Origin: Leptospiraceae bacterium
GTDB taxonomy: Bacteria > Spirochaetota > Leptospiria > Leptospirales > Leptospiraceae
Assembly (NCBI GenBank): GCA_024233875.1
Contig: JACKPB010000001.1
Span: forward strand, 62,001-126,000
Direction of reading: 5' to 3'
Length of the DNA: 64,000 bases
The notes under the pieces were generated by a model. It did no database searches. It was not told the DNA's origin and saw only the letters and a program-made list of their open reading frames with translations. Of the stretch, positions 60,040 to 64,000 are shown one piece after another. The position numbers and the translations under genes are program-made. Positions within the stretch are counted from its first letter, which is position 1. Every line of letters starts with the position of its first letter.

Positions 60040-63000
60040 TCAAGATATTTTATTTTCTCGGGAGTTTTCTAAATCATTTTGATTCATTGAATTCTGTTTG
60101 GGTTTTTTTAGATATTGTGATAAGTCATAAAACAGACTGTAAACAATTGGCACAAGAATCAAAGTTAAAATAGTAGATACGATCATCCCTCCGATGATAG
60201 CTATCGCCATAGGTGACCTCGACTCACCTCCCGGTCCGATAGAAAGGGCGGGAGGTAATGCAGCAGCAATTGTGGATACAGAGGTCATCAAAATAGGTCG
60301 GAGTCGTATCGGACAGGATTCCATGAGAGTTTCGATAGCGTTCGGCTTGTTTACAATCATTTGATTTGTAAAGTCTACCAGTAAGATTGAATTTTTCTTC
60401 ACCAGTCCCATGAGAAGGATCAGAGCTATAAAGCTGTATATATTTAAAGATCTATCAAATAAATAAAGTGCCAGAATCGCTCCGCTAAAACTGAAAGGCA
60501 TTGCCATGAGAACAGTGATGGGATGAATCAGACTCTCAAATTGACTGGCCAGGATCATATAAGCTATGATGATGCCCAGTACAAGAGCCATTCCCAGTCC
60601 AGAAAATGATTCATCAAGAGTCTTTCCGGAACCTGAAGGACTCAAATAGTATCCATCGGGTAGTACATCCTTTGCCATGTTTACTGCTAAATCAATAGCT
60701 TCTTTTTGAGAAGAGTCCGGAGCAGGATTTGCAAAAATCGTGATTGCACGTTCTCTATTATTTCTTGTGATACTTTGAAGAGTTGGCTCTTCTTTCAAAT
60801 CTACAACATCCCTGAGACGTACCAGCTCTCCTCTATTGTTTCGAACAAAGAGATTATTGATGGAATTGGGTCCGAGCCTTTCATCTGTTGCCAATCTAAC
60901 TCTTATGTCATACCTATGTCCACCATCTGTAAATTGTCCTGATTTTACCCCACCGATCATCGCAGAAATTACATTTCCAATAGAGGTGATACTTACACCA
61001 TGGGAGGCTGCTGATCTTCTATTGGGAAAGACCTGAATCTCAGGTTGACCTTTTTTGAAATTTGAATCTATATCGAGAAAATTTCCTGATTCTTCCATTT
61101 TTTTCATTATGGATTCGGATAAGAGTGCTAATTTATCCCAGTCTCTACCCTTGATGGTTAATTCCACTGGGAAGCCTCTCGATGAAGAAAATCCACGCAT
61201 AGACATATCACGAACAATGATTTTTAAATCCTTGGAAATTTTTCCCAATTCTTTTCTCAGTTCTCCGGCAAATTCATTTTGTGAAATTGGTTTCCCGGTT
61301 TTCTGAAAGATAGGTCTTTCATGGGGAGGCTTCAGGGTTAGAAGAATGATTGCACTATCACTTTCACCGCCTCCGAAACCTCCAACAGCAACATACATTT
61401 TGGTAATTTCTTCTTTCAAAGAAAGGTATTCCTCACATTTTTTAGTGAGTTCATCGGTAAAATATATAGATGATCCTACAGGAGTTTTCAATCGAATCAT
61501 AATTTGACTCTGATCCTGAGAGGGGACAAATTCTTTTTTCAATGGTTTTAAGAGTAAAAAGGAAGCGCCGAAAGCCGCTAAGGAGAGGAGTAGCACAGTC
61601 CATCGGAATTTTAAAACCCATTTGAGTAAAATTTTATAAAGATCAGATATCAAATTGAAGAATTTATCTAAAACTTTTCCGAAACCCGAGTTGTGTCCTA
61701 TATCTAAAAATTGTGAACAACGCATGGGAGTTAGGGTCAATGCTTCCAAAAGAGACAATAAGACAGCCGCAGTGATAGTGATAGCAAATTGATAGAAATA
61801 TTTTCCGATAATTCCATCCATAAAAGCAACAGGCAAAAATATCGCTATTATCGAGAGAGTAGTAGCTGTAGCCGCAAAAGAGATTTCCCTGGCTCCATCT
61901 ATAGCGGCCTGCACTGTAGTCTTGCCCATCTCCTTATGTCTTGCAATATTTTCCAGAACCATGATTGCGTCATCTACAACGATACCCATAGCCAGAGACA
62001 ATCCGAGGAGAGTGAATGTATTTAGGGTAAATCCAAAATAATAAAGAATCAAAAAACTTCCCATGATAGAAGTAGGTATCGCCAGTAAAATATTAAACGT
62101 CGAAGAAAAGCTTCCCAGAAAGAGGTAGGTTACAATCCCTGTAAGGATGGCTGAGAGAATGATAGTAAATTCTAATTCTTCTATAGATTCTTCAATGAAT
62201 TTAGTTGAATCAAATACAATATCAATCCGATATCCTTCCGGAAGCTCCTTGTTCAATTCTTCGATTTTTAATTTCACATTTTTAGCTACTTCTACTGCAT
62301 TGACTCCCCTCTGTTTGACTATCCCGATACCAACAGAGATATTTTGATTGAATCGAGATATACGTTGGACATCATCTAATCCATCCTCTACTAAGGCAAT
62401 GTCCCGAATTTTTAGATTGGATTCAAATATCGGGGATCCCCCACGCATAGTGATTGGAAGATTGGAAAATTTCTCAACACTTGTGACCTCGCCCATGGAG
62501 CGTATACTATAATTTGTAGTCTGAGTTTCGATCAATCCAGCCGGAACTTCCGTATGTTCTCTGGCAATAGTATTCAGAATGTCATCTACTGTGAGTTCTC
62601 TGCTGCTCATTCGATTTCCATCTATCCAAATACGTAAATTTCTATCTACATATCCTCCCAGGACTATTTGTCCGACTCCATTGATTGTGGAAAATTTGTT
62701 CTTCACATGATCCTTTACAAAGACCATAAGATCACGTAGTTCTGATTTTGAAGATATTCCCAACCAGAGGATAGGTTGATCTTCCGGGTTGTATTTGGTA
62801 ATTATTGGAGGATCAATGGTAGTTGGTAAAAGTTTTTGAGCTTGCGCTATCCGTGATTGGACTTCCTGGAGTGCGGTATCTACATTTTTTGATAGATCCA
62901 ACTCGACAGTAATATTAGCAGAACCATATTTAGATGTCGAATTTATTTCCCTGATTCCATCTACACTCATGATCGCATCTTCCATTATATCCACAGCATT

Positions 63001-63183
63001 TGTTTCTATCACCTCGGGAGATGCTCCATTCCATGTGACACGGATATTAATTACAGGGAAATCTACATCAGGCATTTGGGAAATCCCCAAACGCAAAAAG
63101 GATAGAAATCCAAATAGAGTCAGACCGATCATAAGCATCCATGCAAATATTGGATTTCGAATAGAGATATCTGATAGAATCAT
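60040..63183 (-). CDS. RND efflux pump inner-membrane permease (HAE/AcrB type)
   Basis: 1047 residues, the standard length. Twelve transmembrane helices with two large periplasmic loops. The proton relay is visible: LAMGIVVDDAIMVLENI (Asp pair in helix 4) and MGLVKKNSILLVDF (Lys in helix 10). SFAATATTLSIIAIFLPVAF and the C-terminal ALPPALSIGPGGESRSPMA are typical. It overlaps the TolC gene by ATGA. Substrates may be drugs, metals or lipids; the sequence does not say which. Confidence 0.93.
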   Translation of the reverse strand: MILSDISIRNPIFAWMLMIGLTLFGFLSFLRLGISQMPDVDFPVINIRVTWNGASPEVIETNAVDIMEDAIMSVDGIREINSTSKYGSANITVELDLSKNVDTALQEVQSRIAQAQKLLPTTIDPPIITKYNPEDQPILWLGISSKSELRDLMVFVKDHVKNKFSTINGVGQIVLGGYVDRNLRIWIDGNRMSSRELTVDDILNTIAREHTEVPAGLIETQTTNYSIRSMGEVTSVEKFSNLPITMRGGSPIFESNLKIRDIALVEDGLDDVQRISRFNQNISVGIGIVKQRGVNAVEVAKNVKLKIEELNKELPEGYRIDIVFDSTKFIEESIEELEFTIILSAILTGIVTYLFLGSFSSTFNILLAIPTSIMGSFLILYYFGFTLNTFTLLGLSLAMGIVVDDAIMVLENIARHKEMGKTTVQAAIDGAREISFAATATTLSIIAIFLPVAFMDGIIGKYFYQFAITITAAVLLSLLEALTLTPMRCSQFLDIGHNSGFGKVLDKFFNLISDLYKILLKWVLKFRWTVLLLSLAAFGASFLLLKPLKKEFVPSQDQSQIMIRLKTPVGSSIYFTDELTKKCEEYLSLKEEITKMYVAVGGFGGGESDSAIILLTLKPPHERPIFQKTGKPISQNEFAGELRKELGKISKDLKIIVRDMSMRGFSSSRGFPVELTIKGRDWDKLALLSESIMKKMEESGNFLDIDSNFKKGQPEIQVFPNRRSAASHGVSITSIGNVISAMIGGVKSGQFTDGGHRYDIRVRLATDERLGPNSINNLFVRNNRGELVRLRDVVDLKEEPTLQSITRNNRERAITIFANPAPDSSQKEAIDLAVNMAKDVLPDGYYLSPSGSGKTLDESFSGLGMALVLGIIIAYMILASQFESLIHPITVLMAMPFSFSGAILALYLFDRSLNIYSFIALILLMGLVKKNSILLVDFTNQMIVNKPNAIETLMESCPIRLRPILMTSVSTIAAALPPALSIGPGGESRSPMAIAIIGGMIVSTILTLILVPIVYSLFYDLSQYLKKPKQNSMNQNDLENSRENKIS

Positions 63184-64000
63184 TCTTTATCTCCTTTTTC
63201 TCCGACAGATGAATCTCCGGATTTTTTAATGGGAATGTTTCCTATGGCAATTTCAAAAGCGACTCTATATAAGTATCTCTGTAATTGAATTCTGCTGTAA
63301 TCATTTTGAGAAGATTGTAGAGTATTAAGAGCATTGAACACATCCAGAGAAGTTGCTAGTTTCTGTGATAAATCTCTTTTTTGAAACTTATAGTTTAGTT
63401 CTGCGGCTTCCATTGATTTTTTATAGGCTTCGAGGATTTTTCCCGAATTTACATAGCTTCGATACGTTGTACGAATCTCATCGCCTGCTGTTCTTTTGGT
63501 TTCTTCTAATACCATTTCAGCCTGTCTTCCGGCTGATTCTGCTTCTTTGACTGCTGAGGATATTGTGCCGGCGGAGAGGAGAGGAATTTGTACTACAAAT
63601 TGTGTAAAAATATCTCTATTTCGGGGTTGACCACTTCTTGGAATTCTGTAATACCCATTGAGAGAGACGGTGGGGAGATGACCTCCCCAGGCTCTTTTTA
63701 TCTCTGCCCTGGCCGCATTTAAATTGAACTCAGCGGCTCTTACATCAGGTCGATTGTCTGATTTTTTCATAGCAAGTTCCATAGGAAGCTTGAGTTCTTC
63801 GGGTAAACTTTCCAATTCTAGTTCTACTTCTGTCTTGGAGCCTATTTTAGTCAAAAGATTTGATTTCAATATTTGTAAGTCATCTTCAGATTTTTGTAGA
63901 TCAGCTTCCAGTTTAGCCAATTGCGAACTTGCATTGTACAATTCTGCAGATCGACTTTTCCCCAGTTGAACTCTGTACTTCAGCTCTTTGATTATATTTT
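63180..64000 (-). CDS. TolC-family outer-membrane efflux protein (5' end off the right edge)
   Basis: The minus-strand frame continues without a start past 63941 to the window edge, so the N-terminus is missing (273 codons seen). The visible part is the second half of a TolC protein: the amphipathic periplasmic helix end RVQLGKSRSAELYNASS, RPDVRAAEFNLNAARAEIKRA, the LPTVSLNGYYR beta-strand region and DLSQKLATSLDVFNALNTLQ. It is cotranscribed with the RND pump. The membrane-fusion protein is not in the window and is expected upstream. Confidence 0.9.
   Translation of the reverse strand, partial: NIIKELKYRVQLGKSRSAELYNASSQLAKLEADLQKSEDDLQILKSNLLTKIGSKTEVELELESLPEELKLPMELAMKKSDNRPDVRAAEFNLNAARAEIKRAWGGHLPTVSLNGYYRIPRSGQPRNRDIFTQFVVQIPLLSAGTISSAVKEAESAGRQAEMVLEETKRTAGDEIRTTYRSYVNSGKILEAYKKSMEAAELNYKFQKRDLSQKLATSLDVFNALNTLQSSQNDYSRIQLQRYLYRVAFEIAIGNIPIKKSGDSSVGEKGDKE

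Noticed and set aside
1..64000. CRISPR arrays, tRNA or rRNA genes, insertion sequences, prophage
   Set aside because: No regularly spaced repeats, no cloverleaf-like stretches, no transposase-like ORF and no phage structural genes were seen; the only repeats are the dispersed element.

Overview
The window (about 38% GC, single contig, no rRNA, tRNA or CRISPR seen) looks like chromosome of a spirochaete of the family Leptospiraceae, most likely Leptospira or a close relative. Reasons: two DUF1574/SGNH-like membrane proteins, a family I know mainly from Leptospira; a very large 7TM-HAMP-SpoIIE phosphatase-TPR protein and a 7TM-DISM class III cyclase of the kind abundant in Leptospira; spirochaetal lipoproteins; frequent TTG starts; and ccoNOQPGHIS with small accessory genes. 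This assignment is inference from gene content, not from a marker sequence.

Layout. 1-9,900: a truncated GH18-like protein, a small unknown gene, an SRAP-domain protein (TTG start fixed by its catalytic Cys2), sulfite reductase CysI, a DUF2804 protein, an exported caspase-like protein, a PfkB sugar/nucleoside kinase, and a Dus tRNA-dihydrouridine synthase operon. 9,900-16,200: an SPFH/GYF_2 protein, a metallo-beta-lactamase-fold hydrolase, an unknown small protein next to a degenerate beta-lactamase-like membrane protein, and a double hot-dog MaoC protein. 16,400-22,300: the SpoIIE-type phosphatase, then an AIPR (abortive-infection family) gene cotranscribed with a dienelactone-hydrolase-like lipoprotein. 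22,600-30,600: a complete cbb3 cytochrome oxidase operon ccoN-O-Q-P-G-H-I-S plus a SafE-like membrane gene, all on the minus strand, with a monohaem CcoP. 31,200-35,200: an exported TPR-like protein, a serine hydrolase lipoprotein, a SpoU methyltransferase and a rhomboid protease.

35,200-46,200: two MBOAT + DUF1574 modules face each other. The second is the tail of a nine-gene minus-strand operon: nadC, relA/spoT, rfbA, rfbC-like, yacP-like, nrnA-like, MBOAT, DUF1574. This links stringent-response, nucleotide-turnover and cell-surface sugar genes. 46,200-52,900: another tightly overlapped minus-strand chain (membrane protein, YiiX-like, quinone oxidoreductase, Fur family, tgt), followed by STAS and LysM proteins. 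53,000-64,000: a cyclase, small unknown proteins, an SbtA-like bicarbonate transporter, an AlgE-like outer-membrane barrel, and an RND pump with a TolC partner that runs off the right edge.

The most unusual signals are: (1) a dispersed intergenic element of about 100-135 bp in four copies plus a remnant, whose two hairpins keep pairing while their sequences change; (2) several enzyme-family proteins lacking key catalytic residues (RmlC-like, AIPR nuclease-like N-terminus, YiiX-like, beta-lactamase-like); (3) the convergent MBOAT/SGNH modules; (4) a monohaem CcoP.
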